From the NCBI GenBank assembly GCA_041651175.1, contig JBAZJT010000005.1, forward strand, positions 1 through 64,000: a stretch of 64,000 nucleotides of DNA, written 5' to 3'. The notes under the pieces were generated by a model. That model did no database searches and was not told the DNA's origin. It saw nothing but the letters and a program-made list of their open reading frames with translations. Positions 34,578 through 43,676 of this stretch are shown piece by piece; the first letter of the stretch is position 1, and each line of letters opens with the position of its first letter. The DNA comes from Elusimicrobiales bacterium (GTDB taxonomy: Bacteria > Elusimicrobiota > Elusimicrobia > Elusimicrobiales > Elusimicrobiaceae). Made by a program: the position numbers and the translations under genes.

Positions 34578-35566
34578 TTTTCTCAAGCCCCTGGATGCTG
34601 CTGTGGCTGATTCCGGCGCTGGCGGCGATGTTCCTGTCGCGCCGGGTTTCAGAGGACGGCGGAGCCGCCGTGTCGCTTCCGATGGAAAAGGGATTCAAGC
34701 CGGAGGCGACCTGGTTTTCCGTCATGGCGCGTTTTGCGCCGCGCGCGCTGCGCGCCGCCGCGCTGGTGCTGCTGGCGCTGGCGCTGGCCCGCCCGCAACG
34801 CGTGCAGCGCGGCATCATCCCACCCGCTCAGGGCGTTGACATAATGCTGCTGATAGACACCTCCGCCAGCATGGCCGCGCTGGATTTCGACCCGTACAAC
34901 CGCATGGAGGCCGCCAAGCGCAGCGCAAAGGATTTCATAGAAAAACGCCCCGGCGACCGGATAGGCATCGTGGTGTTTGCCACCAACGCGCTTTTGCAAT
35001 GCCCGCTTACGCTGGACCACGACGCGCTGTTTGAATACCTGAACAACGTGGACATAGGCATCACCCACACCGACGCCACCGCCATCGGCGACGCCATAGC
35101 CACCGCCTCCAACCATCTCAAGGACAGCGCGGCCAAAAGCAAGGTGATAGCGCTGCTGACCGACGGCCGCTCCAACAGCGGCATAATCCAGGACCCGACG
35201 CTTGCCGCCAAGGCCGCCGCCAGCTACGGCATAAAGATATACACCATCGGCACCGCGGCCAAGGGCCAGTCCCGCGTGCCGGTGCAGGGGCCGATGGGAA
35301 TACAGTATGCCGTCATCAGCGACGACCTGGACGAGGGCACTCTTATGGCCATTGCCCAGGCCACCGGCGGCGAATTCTACCGCGCCACCAATTACAACGA
35401 ACTTAAAGGCATTTATTCGCGCATAGACAAGCTGGAAAAGGTGAAATTCAGCAATATAGTGTCCCTCAGCTATCAGGACAAGTGCGAGGTTTTCCTGCTG
35501 CCCGCGCTGCTGCTGCTGATAACCGAGTTCCTGCTGTCCAAGCTTGCTTTCGTGAGGATACCGTGA
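34574..35566 (+). CDS. batA: VWA-domain membrane protein, BatA type
   Basis: 330 aa. Membrane helices at about 5-20 and 55-75, a von Willebrand A domain (about 88-290) with the metal site VDIMLLIDTSASM (DxSxS), a later Thr in GITHTDATAIGDA, and LLTDGRSNSG. A last membrane helix (PALLLLITEFLLSKL) closes the protein. BatA/BatB are periplasm-facing parts of the MoxR-controlled Bat complex, linked in other bacteria to stress tolerance. It overlaps both neighbours by four bases. Confidence 0.92.
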   Translation: MIFSSPWMLLWLIPALAAMFLSRRVSEDGGAAVSLPMEKGFKPEATWFSVMARFAPRALRAAALVLLALALARPQRVQRGIIPPAQGVDIMLLIDTSASMAALDFDPYNRMEAAKRSAKDFIEKRPGDRIGIVVFATNALLQCPLTLDHDALFEYLNNVDIGITHTDATAIGDAIATASNHLKDSAAKSKVIALLTDGRSNSGIIQDPTLAAKAAASYGIKIYTIGTAAKGQSRVPVQGPMGIQYAVISDDLDEGTLMAIAQATGGEFYRATNYNELKGIYSRIDKLEKVKFSNIVSLSYQDKCEVFLLPALLLLITEFLLSKLAFVRIP

Positions 35567-36588
35567 CATTATTCGCCCGTCCGCTGATGCTGCTGTGGGG
35601 CGCAATCTGCGCCGGCGCGCTGATTGCCGCGTATTATCTGTGCGAGGCGCGGCGGCGCGGCCTGATGTCCGCCCTGGGCGAGCCGGCGGCGCTGGCCCGG
35701 CTGTTCCCGGAAAGCGCGGCGGCGCGGCGCGCGCTTAAAAGCTGGCTTTTCATAGCGGCGGCGGCGCTGATTTTCCTGGCGCTGGCCGGGCCGCAGTGGG
35801 GAACCGAAACCGCCCAGTCCGACACGGGCGGGGCCGGACAGGTCGTCATAGCGGTTGACACGTCGCTTTCCATGCTGGCCCGGGACATAAAGCCCAGCCG
35901 CATGGAAAACGCCAAGCTGATGCTGAAACTGTTCATAGAGCAGTTTTCCGGCTACCGGATGGGGCTGGTGGCCTTCAGCGGGCAGGCATACGTGCAATGC
36001 CCGCTCACCACGGACGCGGACGCGCTGAAGTATTTCCTGGCCTCGGTGCATCCCGGCATGCTGCCGGAACCGGGTACCACCCTGGCCGGCGCGGTGGATA
36101 TGGGGACCTATATGCTGGCCAGATACCCGGGCCGCAAGGCGCTTGTCCTGCTTACCGACGGGGAGGACCATGCCGGCAGCCTGAACGCCGCCGTCAAGCG
36201 CGCTGCCGACAGCGGCGTTACAATACTGGCGGTGGGCATAGGCAGCCCGGAGGGGGACATAATCCCCGCCCAGGGGCAGGATTTCATGAAGGACCGTTCC
36301 GGGCGCACCGTGGTCAGCAAGCTGGGAGAGAAAGCCCTTATAGACATGGCCGCCGCCACCGGCGGGGCTTATATCCGCTACACCAGCCCGGAAACCGCGG
36401 CGAACGCCATAGCCTCGCAGCTCAGAAAGCTGGAAAAATCGCGCTGGCAGGGCAAAGACGCGACCCGCTACAAGAACCGCTACCAATGGCCGCTGGCTTT
36501 GGCTTTGCTGCTGCTTTTGATAGAATCTGTTGTGCCGGAGGGGACATTGTCCCTGCGGCGCATTCTCGCTTTCAGGAAAGGCCAATGA
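35563..36588 (+). CDS. batB: VWA-domain membrane protein, BatB type
   Basis: 341 aa, starting at the GTG that overlaps the batA stop. Layout is as in BatA: two N-terminal helices, VWA domain with VVIAVDTSLSM, LVLLTDGEDHAG and GTTLAG for the metal site, and a C-terminal helix (WPLALALLLLLIESV). The pairing of two VWA proteins after moxR and DUF58 is the usual Bat arrangement. The open frame extends 27 codons further back inside batA, but the coupled GTG is the reasonable start. Confidence 0.9.
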   Translation: MTLFARPLMLLWGAICAGALIAAYYLCEARRRGLMSALGEPAALARLFPESAAARRALKSWLFIAAAALIFLALAGPQWGTETAQSDTGGAGQVVIAVDTSLSMLARDIKPSRMENAKLMLKLFIEQFSGYRMGLVAFSGQAYVQCPLTTDADALKYFLASVHPGMLPEPGTTLAGAVDMGTYMLARYPGRKALVLLTDGEDHAGSLNAAVKRAADSGVTILAVGIGSPEGDIIPAQGQDFMKDRSGRTVVSKLGEKALIDMAAATGGAYIRYTSPETAANAIASQLRKLEKSRWQGKDATRYKNRYQWPLALALLLLLIESVVPEGTLSLRRILAFRKGQ

Positions 36589-37262
36589 AAAGGCTTCTGC
36601 TCGTTTTTATCGCGCTGTCATGCGCGCAGGCCGCGCTGGCGGAATCGGCAAACTCGCTGATACGCAAAGGCAACAGGGCCTACCGGCGCGAAAATTACGA
36701 CAAGGCGTTTGAAGCCTACGCGCAGGCCGCCGGCAGGGACGGCAAAAACGGCAAAGCCTCCCTCAACGCGGGCGACGCGCTCTACAGAATGGGCAGCTTT
36801 GAAAAATCCCGCCGGTTCTACGAGGAGGCCGCGCAGGACAAATCCACGCGGCAGAGCGCCCTCTACAACGCCGGCAACGCCTTCTACAGGGAAAACGATT
36901 ACGACGGGGCGGTAAAGAGCTACTCCGCCGCCCTGCTGGCCGGCCCGCCGGACGAGGATATAAGGCATAATCTGGAGCTTGCGCTTAATTCCAAAAAAAA
37001 GCAGCAGGACAAACAGCAGAACAAGCAGCAACAGCAGAATCAGCAGCAGCAGAACAAAGACAACAGCAACGGCGGAGGAGGCGGCGGCAGCGACGGCAAA
37101 AACGGCCCGCAGAACCAGCAGCCGAAACCCCAGATGGCCAAAGAGGACGCCTCCCGCATCATGCAGATGGCAAAGGACAAGGAAGACGCCGCCATGCAGA
37201 ACCAGCGCATGGCCCCGGTGCAGAAAAACGGGCGGAGCTACGGCTCAAACGAGGACTGGTGA
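36585..37262 (+). CDS. batC: TPR protein, BatC type
   Basis: 225 aa with signal peptide (1-19). TPR repeats: SLIRKGNRAYRRENYDKAFEAYAQAA, ASLNAGDALYRMGSFEKSRRFYEEAA and ALYNAGNAFYRENDYDGAVKSYSAAL. A long low-complexity stretch of Gln/Asn/Lys and Gly (about 140-185) follows and then a conserved tail with DASRIMQMAKDKEDAAMQ. Periplasmic scaffold of the Bat complex. The ATG overlaps the batB stop. Confidence 0.88.
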   Translation: MKRLLLVFIALSCAQAALAESANSLIRKGNRAYRRENYDKAFEAYAQAAGRDGKNGKASLNAGDALYRMGSFEKSRRFYEEAAQDKSTRQSALYNAGNAFYRENDYDGAVKSYSAALLAGPPDEDIRHNLELALNSKKKQQDKQQNKQQQQNQQQQNKDNSNGGGGGGSDGKNGPQNQQPKPQMAKEDASRIMQMAKDKEDAAMQNQRMAPVQKNGRSYGSNEDW

Positions 37263-39142
37263 TGGCCCTGTTGCGCGCGGCGGCAAAACGCAATTTCCTG
37301 TGCGCGGCCCTGTTTTTAATGGCCGCCGCGCCCTGCTGCGCGCAGCTTACAATCAACGCCTCGGTTGACAAGGACGAGGTGCCGCTGGACGAAGCGCTCA
37401 TTCTCACAGTAACCATAAGCGGCGCAAGCTCGGATGTAGGGGAGCCGCAGCTTCCCTCGCTGCCGAATTTCAACGTGTTCTCCTCCGGCCAGAGCCAGAA
37501 CATAATGATAATCAACGGCCATATCTCCACCTCGGTAAAATACCAGTTCAGCCTCGCGCCCAGGTTTGTGGGCGCGGCGGTAATCGGCCCCGTGTCGCTG
37601 CATTACAACGGCGCGGACTATGCCACCAGGGAAATCCAGGTGCGCGTGCTGCCTCCGGGCGCGGCGCGGCAGAGCGCGCCGCAATCCGCGCCGAGGCAAT
37701 ACGCCCGGCCCGCCCCGGCCCGTCCGCAGCAACAGCAGCGCCGCCGCGCGGCGGATGAAAGGGATGTTTTCGTGGTCGCCAATGCGGACAAGACGTCCGC
37801 CTATGTCAACGAGCAGGTAACGCTTACCGTGCGCTTCTACACCGCGGTGCCGCTTATGGGCAACCCGGACTACACGGCCCCGCCCGCCAAGGGCTTTCTC
37901 ACCGAGGACATGCCGCCCATGCGCAACGGCAACGAGAATCTCAACGGGCGGGAATACATGTTCACCGAGGTTAAAACCGCGCTGTTCGGCGCAACCGCCG
38001 GCCAGACCGAAATCGCGCCCGCCGCGGTGCGCTACCAGGTCCGCCAGAACATGGATATGGACCCCTTTGACCCCAATTTCTTCCAGAATTTCTTCTCCGG
38101 CGCGACGGGCGGCGGCCCGCAGCAGGAGGCCAGGACCGCGCCGATTCACATAAATCTCAAACCGCTGCCGCAGGCGGGCCGTCCCGCCAACTTCGGCGGC
38201 GCGGTCGGCAATTTCAAAATAACCTCCTCCATAGACCGCCGGGAGCTTAAGGCCGGTGAGGCGGCAAACCTCTCCGTCACGATAGAAGGCACAGGCAACC
38301 TGAAGGCGATTACCGCGCCCGCGTTGCCGGACATGCCCTCCATGAAGGTTTACGACATGGTGTCCTCGCTGAACATTAAAAAGGACGGAGACGTTGTGCA
38401 CGGCTCCAAGACATTCAAGGCGGTGGTCATACCCCGCGTCTCCGGCAAGGCCGCGGTACCGGCCATACATTTTTCCTATTTCAACCCGGCTTCCGGAGGG
38501 TATGCCACAGTTTCGTCGCTTCCCATCCCGCTTAACGTGCTGGCGGCGGACAACCAGTCCGCGCAGCAGGTGTCCTTCACGGGCAGCCAGCCGGGGGGGG
38601 AAGTAACCGCCATCAGCGAGGACATACACTATATCAGCCAGGCCGGGGATTTGAGCGCGCCGTCCCGCGCGCTTTGCGCGCTGGCTGGCGCCGGGCTGTG
38701 GAATCTTGCCGGGCCGGTCCTGATGCTGTTTGGCTTTGCCTTCGCCAAATGGCGCGCCGCCGCCAACAGCGACACCGCCCTTTCCCGCAAACGCAAGGCC
38801 TATTCCGCAGCCAGAACGCGCATAAAGGAAGCCGAAAAGCTCTTCGCCCAGAACCGGATGGAGCAGGCGATGACCATGCTCTCCGGCGCCCTGGCGGATT
38901 ATCTGAGCGACAAGCTCGCCACCCCCACCGGCGGGCTGACGCTCAGGAAAATAACCGAGCTTTCCCGCTACGCCTATCCCGGAATAAGAAACGAGACCGT
39001 CTCCGCGCTGTCCGAGGTCTGGCAGGAGCTGGACATGCTGCGCTTTGCGCCGACGGCGCATTCCTCGCATAACGGCGACAAGCCGGTATCGGTGAAAACC
39101 CTGGAGCTTGTGGAAATGCTGGAAAAGGATATGAGCAAATGA
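37262..39142 (+). CDS. batD: BatD-type oxygen-tolerance protein
   Basis: 626 aa. A signal peptide is followed by repeated Ig-like beta domains, starting LTINASVDKDEVPLDEALILTVTISGASSDVGEPQLPSLPNFNVFS, the N-terminal signature of BatD. A Pro/Gln/Arg-rich linker lies near 135-162. One membrane helix (LWNLAGPVLMLFGFAFA, about 482-498) is followed by a cytoplasmic helical domain. The start shares one base with the batC stop; the GTG one codon earlier is less likely. Confidence 0.9.
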   Translation: MALLRAAAKRNFLCAALFLMAAAPCCAQLTINASVDKDEVPLDEALILTVTISGASSDVGEPQLPSLPNFNVFSSGQSQNIMIINGHISTSVKYQFSLAPRFVGAAVIGPVSLHYNGADYATREIQVRVLPPGAARQSAPQSAPRQYARPAPARPQQQQRRRAADERDVFVVANADKTSAYVNEQVTLTVRFYTAVPLMGNPDYTAPPAKGFLTEDMPPMRNGNENLNGREYMFTEVKTALFGATAGQTEIAPAAVRYQVRQNMDMDPFDPNFFQNFFSGATGGGPQQEARTAPIHINLKPLPQAGRPANFGGAVGNFKITSSIDRRELKAGEAANLSVTIEGTGNLKAITAPALPDMPSMKVYDMVSSLNIKKDGDVVHGSKTFKAVVIPRVSGKAAVPAIHFSYFNPASGGYATVSSLPIPLNVLAADNQSAQQVSFTGSQPGGEVTAISEDIHYISQAGDLSAPSRALCALAGAGLWNLAGPVLMLFGFAFAKWRAAANSDTALSRKRKAYSAARTRIKEAEKLFAQNRMEQAMTMLSGALADYLSDKLATPTGGLTLRKITELSRYAYPGIRNETVSALSEVWQELDMLRFAPTAHSSHNGDKPVSVKTLELVEMLEKDMSK

Positions 39143-39873
39143 CTCGTCTCGCATTAGCCGCGTTTTTTGCCGCAATACCGCTCTGCGCCGCTGCGGCGCC
39201 GCCGGATACCGCCAAGGCCGCCGTCCTCTACCGCGAAGGCAAATTCGAAGAGGCGGGGCAGGTTTATTACGCCGTTGCCGCGGCGCAGCCGGGCAACCCG
39301 TACGCGCATTACAATCTGGGCAACACATATTTCAAGGCCAGCCGGCTGGGCCGGGCCATCGCCTCCTACCAACGCGCCTACCGCCTGCTTCCGCGCGACG
39401 CGGACATAAGATACAACCTTGCGCTGGCCCTTAAGCTCTCCGGGCAGACGCTGACCCCCGCCGGCGTGCCGGACGCGCTGTACCGGGCGTATTATTCCCT
39501 TTCCTCCGCGGAACTGGCGGGATTGTTCTGGCTGTTTGTATGGCTGCTGTCGGCTGCGGGGCTGGCGGCGGCGTTTGCAAAGGAGCCGCGCCCCGCCGCC
39601 AGGAAAACTCTTGCCGTGTCCGCCATGCTGGCGGCGCTGTTCGGCGGCTGGGCGCTGGCGAGGGCCGCGTCCGGTTATTCCAGCCCCGGCGTCGTGGTTG
39701 ACGGCACCGCCGAACTGCGCGGCGGGCCCGGGGACAATTTCAACGCCTCGGCCACAGTGCCGGAAGGCCGGATGGTGGATATTATCCAGACCGGCGGCGA
39801 CTGGCGGGAAATCAGCGTCCGCGCCGAAAACATAAAAGGCTGGGTCAGAAAACCGTCGGTGGAGCCACTATGA
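39139..39873 (+). CDS. batE: TPR/SH3 membrane protein, BatE type
   Basis: 244 aa: signal peptide, two TPR motifs (AAVLYREGKFEEAGQVYYAVAAAQPGNPYAHYNLGNTYFKASRLGRAIASYQRAYRLLPRDADIRYNLA), two membrane helices (about 120-140 and 150-170), and a C-terminal bacterial SH3 domain with VDGTAELRGGPGDNFNASATVPEGRMVDIIQTGGDWREISV. BatE of other species has the same order. It overlaps batD and the next gene by four bases each. Confidence 0.88.
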   Translation: MTRLALAAFFAAIPLCAAAAPPDTAKAAVLYREGKFEEAGQVYYAVAAAQPGNPYAHYNLGNTYFKASRLGRAIASYQRAYRLLPRDADIRYNLALALKLSGQTLTPAGVPDALYRAYYSLSSAELAGLFWLFVWLLSAAGLAAAFAKEPRPAARKTLAVSAMLAALFGGWALARAASGYSSPGVVVDGTAELRGGPGDNFNASATVPEGRMVDIIQTGGDWREISVRAENIKGWVRKPSVEPL

Positions 39874-41027
39874 AAAACATGCTGCTGATTGCCGCGCTCT
39901 GCGCCGCGGCGGGACCCGCCGGCGCGGAGCGGAATATTTTCACTTTCACGCCCTACGGCGCGGAAAAAGCGGTATACACAAGCAACCTTAATTTCACTCC
40001 GGACAATGAAGTTTCCGCCTGGAGCAACCGGCTCAAAGCCGGCTTTGACGCGGCGCTGCGCCCCGAAAACCTGCGGCTGGACGCGGGATATTCCATAGAG
40101 CAGTTGGTTTTCTCGAGGGACCAGTATATCCAGAACGCCGTGTACCACACCGCGAACCTGGGGCTGGACGCCTCGCTTCCCAAAAACATACGGCTTACCG
40201 CGCTGGACAGCTACCGCGCCTCCAACGATGCGGAAAACCCGGAAATGACCTATTACACCGCCAAGCGCGACGAGAACAAATTCTCCGCCGGAATTGAATT
40301 CCCGGTTTGCGGCGCGTTCTTTGCGCGGGCGGGGGGGAATGCGGCGTCGCACCGCTATTTTGAGGTGGCCTACGATTCCTACACCCGCACCGAAACCGGA
40401 CTGGGCGGCGCGCTGGGCATGGAGTTCGCGGGATACTCCGTGCTGGGCGCGTGGCGGCATTCCGAGCTGAAATACGACTCCCCCAATCCCTACGGCGGCG
40501 GCTTCACCAACAACGGCAGCTGGAACAATTTCACGCTGGGGGTTGAGGGCAAACTCGGCGAATTATCGGGCAGAATCCATGCCGGGGAGCAGGCGCGCGA
40601 CTACCCGACTCCGCTCAACGGGGCGGACAATTCCCCCAGAACCTTTATAGCCGACGCCTCCGCGCAGTGGGCGCCGGACGGCGCGTCGCTGGTTGAAATA
40701 TCGGCATCGCGCTTTAACACCGAATCGCTTTATTTTGACAGCCGCTATTTCACCACCACCCGCGCAGCCGCCTCGCTGCGCGCGGACAGCGCGCCGATGT
40801 CGTATTCCGCCTCGTTCTCGTTTGACGATATAAAGTATCCCGAGCCCACCCCCTCCACCGCCGCCAGGCGCAGCGACCAGATAGCCAGGCTCGCGGTTTC
40901 GGCGCAGCGGGGAATAGGCCCGGCGGCCCTGACGGCGGAATTCGCCCATACGGAAAAAACCTCCAACGAGACGCAGTGGGGTTACGGCGAGAACACGTTT
41001 TCGCTGGAACTGAAAGCCAAATTCTGA
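39870..41027 (+). CDS. Outer-membrane beta-barrel protein, 385 aa
   Basis: A signal peptide (1-19) is followed by regular strands of alternating hydrophobic residues from start to end and a final LELKAKF, with a C-terminal Phe. The overall look is that of putative beta-barrel porin or polysaccharide-export barrels, without a plug or POTRA domain. It is translationally coupled to batE (ATGA), so it is part of the Bat operon, an addition that I would not expect in standard Bat loci. Confidence 0.75.
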   Translation: MKNMLLIAALCAAAGPAGAERNIFTFTPYGAEKAVYTSNLNFTPDNEVSAWSNRLKAGFDAALRPENLRLDAGYSIEQLVFSRDQYIQNAVYHTANLGLDASLPKNIRLTALDSYRASNDAENPEMTYYTAKRDENKFSAGIEFPVCGAFFARAGGNAASHRYFEVAYDSYTRTETGLGGALGMEFAGYSVLGAWRHSELKYDSPNPYGGGFTNNGSWNNFTLGVEGKLGELSGRIHAGEQARDYPTPLNGADNSPRTFIADASAQWAPDGASLVEISASRFNTESLYFDSRYFTTTRAAASLRADSAPMSYSASFSFDDIKYPEPTPSTAARRSDQIARLAVSAQRGIGPAALTAEFAHTEKTSNETQWGYGENTFSLELKAKF

Positions 41028-41042
41028 CGCAGCGGAGAAACC

Positions 41043-43676
41043 ATGCCATCGCCCGCCCTCGCTAAAATCGCGCCTTCGCTGATACGGCAGAGGATTAAAT
41101 CCGCTCCGCCTCCGGCGGAAACAAACAGGCTGCTGTCCGCCGCATGTTCGGCAAAGCCGGAGGAGGCCCTGACGCTGCTGTCTTCGCGCCGGGAGGGGCT
41201 TTCCGCCGAGGAAGCCGCCGCACAGCGCGGGAAATACGGTTTCAACGAGCTGGCCAAAAAAGAAAAAAAAGGATTTATAGCCGATATCGCCCAGCGGCTG
41301 CGCAACCCGCTGGTGGTGCAGTTGCTTGTCATCGCGGTCATATCCTTTGCCACGGGCGACGCGCGCGCCGGCTCCATAGTAAGCGGCATGGTGGTCTTAA
41401 GCGTCGCGCTTTCCTATATACAGGAGACGCGCTCCGGCAACGCGGTGGAAAAGCTGCGCGCCATGGTGCAAACCGAATCCACCGTGCTGCGCGGCGGCAG
41501 GGAAACCGACATTCCCGCCGCTGAAATAGTGCCGGGCGACATCGTGGTGCTGCACGCCGGCTCCGTCATCCCCGCCGATTTGCGGCTTATATCGTCAAAG
41601 GACTTTTTCGTCAGCCAGTCCGCCCTCACCGGAGAATCCATGCCGGTGGAAAAAAACGCCGAGCCCTGCGCCTGCGAAGGAAAACCTCCCCTGGAATTCT
41701 CCAACGCCTGTTTCCAGGGAAGCCATGCCGTAAGCGGCGCGGCGCTGGGCCTTGTGGTAAACACCGGGGAAAAAACCTATCTCGGCTCCATCTCCAGCCG
41801 GCTGGCGCAGCAGGCGCCGCAGACCAGCTTTGACAAGGGCATTTCCGGCTTTACCTGGCTGATGATACGTTTCATGGTGGTGATGGTGGGCATAGTTTTC
41901 GTGCTGGTGGGCATCACCAAGCACAACTGGACGGAGGCGCTGCTGTTTGCGCTGGCGGTGGCCGTGGGGCTTACGCCGGAAATGCTGCCGATGATAGTAA
42001 CCGTCAACCTCGCCAAGGGCGCCATGGCGATGTCAAAGCGCAAGGTCATCGTCAAAAAGCTGGCCTCCATTCAGAATTTCGGCGCCATAGACATTCTCTG
42101 CGCCGACAAGACCGGCACCATCACCCAGGACAAAATCGTCCTTGAAAAATATGTGGACGTCGCCAACCGCTCCAGCGATGACGTGCTGCGCTACAGCTAC
42201 ATGAACAGCTATTACCAGACCGGACTGCGCAACCTCATGGACCGCGCCATACTGGCGCACAGCGACCTGCAGGTGGAGAAAACCTGCCCCAAGGTGGACG
42301 AGATTCCCTTTGATTTCAACCGCAAACGCATGTCCGTGGTGATAGAGTACGAGGGCGCCAACGTGCTCATCTGCAAGGGCGCGGTGGACGCGGTCTACGG
42401 CGCATGCACCCACTATCAGGTGGACGACGAAATCAACCCGCTGATAGACATGATAAAAAACGACCTGATGGAGGATTACGACGCCTTAAGCCGCGACGGC
42501 TACCGCGTGCTGGCCATAGCCTACCGCGAATTCCCGAAGGACAAAACCTCTTTTTCGGTGCAGGATGAAAGCGGGCTGGCGCTGCTCGGATACATAGCGT
42601 TTTTCGACCCGCCCAAGGAGTCGGCGCCGCAGGCGCTGCAGGCGCTGGCGCGGATGGGGGTTAAAGTCAAAATCCTCACCGGCGACAACGAGCTTGTCAC
42701 CCAGAAAATATGCCGCGACGTGGGGCTTGACGTCCACAGCGTATTCACCGGCGAGCAGATAGCGGCCATGGACGAGGCGCAGCTCTCCTCCGCCGCGGAG
42801 ACCGCCACGGTGTTTGCCCGGCTCTCCCCCGCGCAGAAAGAGAGGATAATAACGGTTCTCCAGAAAAACGGGCATGTCGTGGGCTTTATGGGCGACGGCA
42901 TCAACGACGCCCCCGCGCTGAAAGCCTCCGACGTTGGCATTTCCGTTGACAGCGCCGTGGACGTAGCCAAGGAATCAGCCGACATCGTCCTGCTGGAAAA
43001 AAGCCTCACCGTGCTGGAAGACGGCATAGCCGAGGGGCGGCGGGTGTTCGGCAACATAGTCAAATATATCAAGATGGGGGCCAGCTCCAATTTCGGCAAC
43101 ATGTTCAGCGTGGTGGGGGCCAGCTATTTCCTGCCCTTCCTGCCGATGACGCCCGTTCAGATTCTGGCCAACAACCTGCTCTACGACATTTCCCAGGCCA
43201 GCATCCCCGCCGACCGCGTGGACGACGAATACATCTCCGCCCCGCGCAAGTGGAACATAGACAGCATCAAAAGGTTTATGATGGTCATAGGCCCCATCAG
43301 CTCGCTGTTTGACTACGCCACATTCGGGCTGATGCTGTTTTTCTTCGGCTGCGCCGCCGGCGGCGCGGAAAACGAGCGGCTGTTCCACACCGGCTGGTTT
43401 GTGGAATCGCTGCTGACGCAGACGCTTATCGTGCATATCATCCGCACAAAGCGGGTGCCGTTTTTCCAGAGCGCGGCCAGCCCCGCGCTGATTATTACCA
43501 CCATCGCCGTGATGCTGGCGGGCGGGCTGCTGCCGTATTCGCCTTTCGCGGAGGGGCTGGGGCTGACGCGCCTGCCGTTTTCGTACTGGCTGTGGATAGC
43601 GGGATTTTTGCTAACCTACTCCGTTTTAACGCATAATGTGAAAACCTGGTTCTATAAACGGTTCGGAGACGACTGA
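41043..43676 (+). CDS. mgtA: Magnesium-translocating P-type ATPase (MgtA/MgtB type)
   Basis: 877 aa. N-terminal cation-ATPase domain with LSSRREGLSAEEAAAQRGKYGFNEL, actuator loop LTGESMPVEKN, phosphorylation site Asp355 in CADKTGTIT, hinge MGDGINDAPALKASDVGISVDSAVDVAKESADIVLL, and TM4 with AVGLTPEMLPMIVTVNLAKGA, the sequence typical of Mg2+ (type IIIB) pumps. Ten predicted helices. It imports Mg2+. Only 15 bases separate it from the gene upstream, so no Mg2+ riboswitch fits there. It is coupled to an EIIA-like gene downstream. Confidence 0.93.
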   Translation: MPSPALAKIAPSLIRQRIKSAPPPAETNRLLSAACSAKPEEALTLLSSRREGLSAEEAAAQRGKYGFNELAKKEKKGFIADIAQRLRNPLVVQLLVIAVISFATGDARAGSIVSGMVVLSVALSYIQETRSGNAVEKLRAMVQTESTVLRGGRETDIPAAEIVPGDIVVLHAGSVIPADLRLISSKDFFVSQSALTGESMPVEKNAEPCACEGKPPLEFSNACFQGSHAVSGAALGLVVNTGEKTYLGSISSRLAQQAPQTSFDKGISGFTWLMIRFMVVMVGIVFVLVGITKHNWTEALLFALAVAVGLTPEMLPMIVTVNLAKGAMAMSKRKVIVKKLASIQNFGAIDILCADKTGTITQDKIVLEKYVDVANRSSDDVLRYSYMNSYYQTGLRNLMDRAILAHSDLQVEKTCPKVDEIPFDFNRKRMSVVIEYEGANVLICKGAVDAVYGACTHYQVDDEINPLIDMIKNDLMEDYDALSRDGYRVLAIAYREFPKDKTSFSVQDESGLALLGYIAFFDPPKESAPQALQALARMGVKVKILTGDNELVTQKICRDVGLDVHSVFTGEQIAAMDEAQLSSAAETATVFARLSPAQKERIITVLQKNGHVVGFMGDGINDAPALKASDVGISVDSAVDVAKESADIVLLEKSLTVLEDGIAEGRRVFGNIVKYIKMGASSNFGNMFSVVGASYFLPFLPMTPVQILANNLLYDISQASIPADRVDDEYISAPRKWNIDSIKRFMMVIGPISSLFDYATFGLMLFFFGCAAGGAENERLFHTGWFVESLLTQTLIVHIIRTKRVPFFQSAASPALIITTIAVMLAGGLLPYSPFAEGLGLTRLPFSYWLWIAGFLLTYSVLTHNVKTWFYKRFGDD

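Noticed and set aside
37316..39328. Long minus-strand frame of 670 codons
   Set aside because: It lies opposite batD/batE and its arginine/glycine-rich composition is that of an antisense shadow in GC-rich DNA; the plus strand has clear families.
41028..41042. Mg2+ riboswitch before mgtA
   Set aside because: Only 15 bases lie between the preceding stop and the mgtA ATG.
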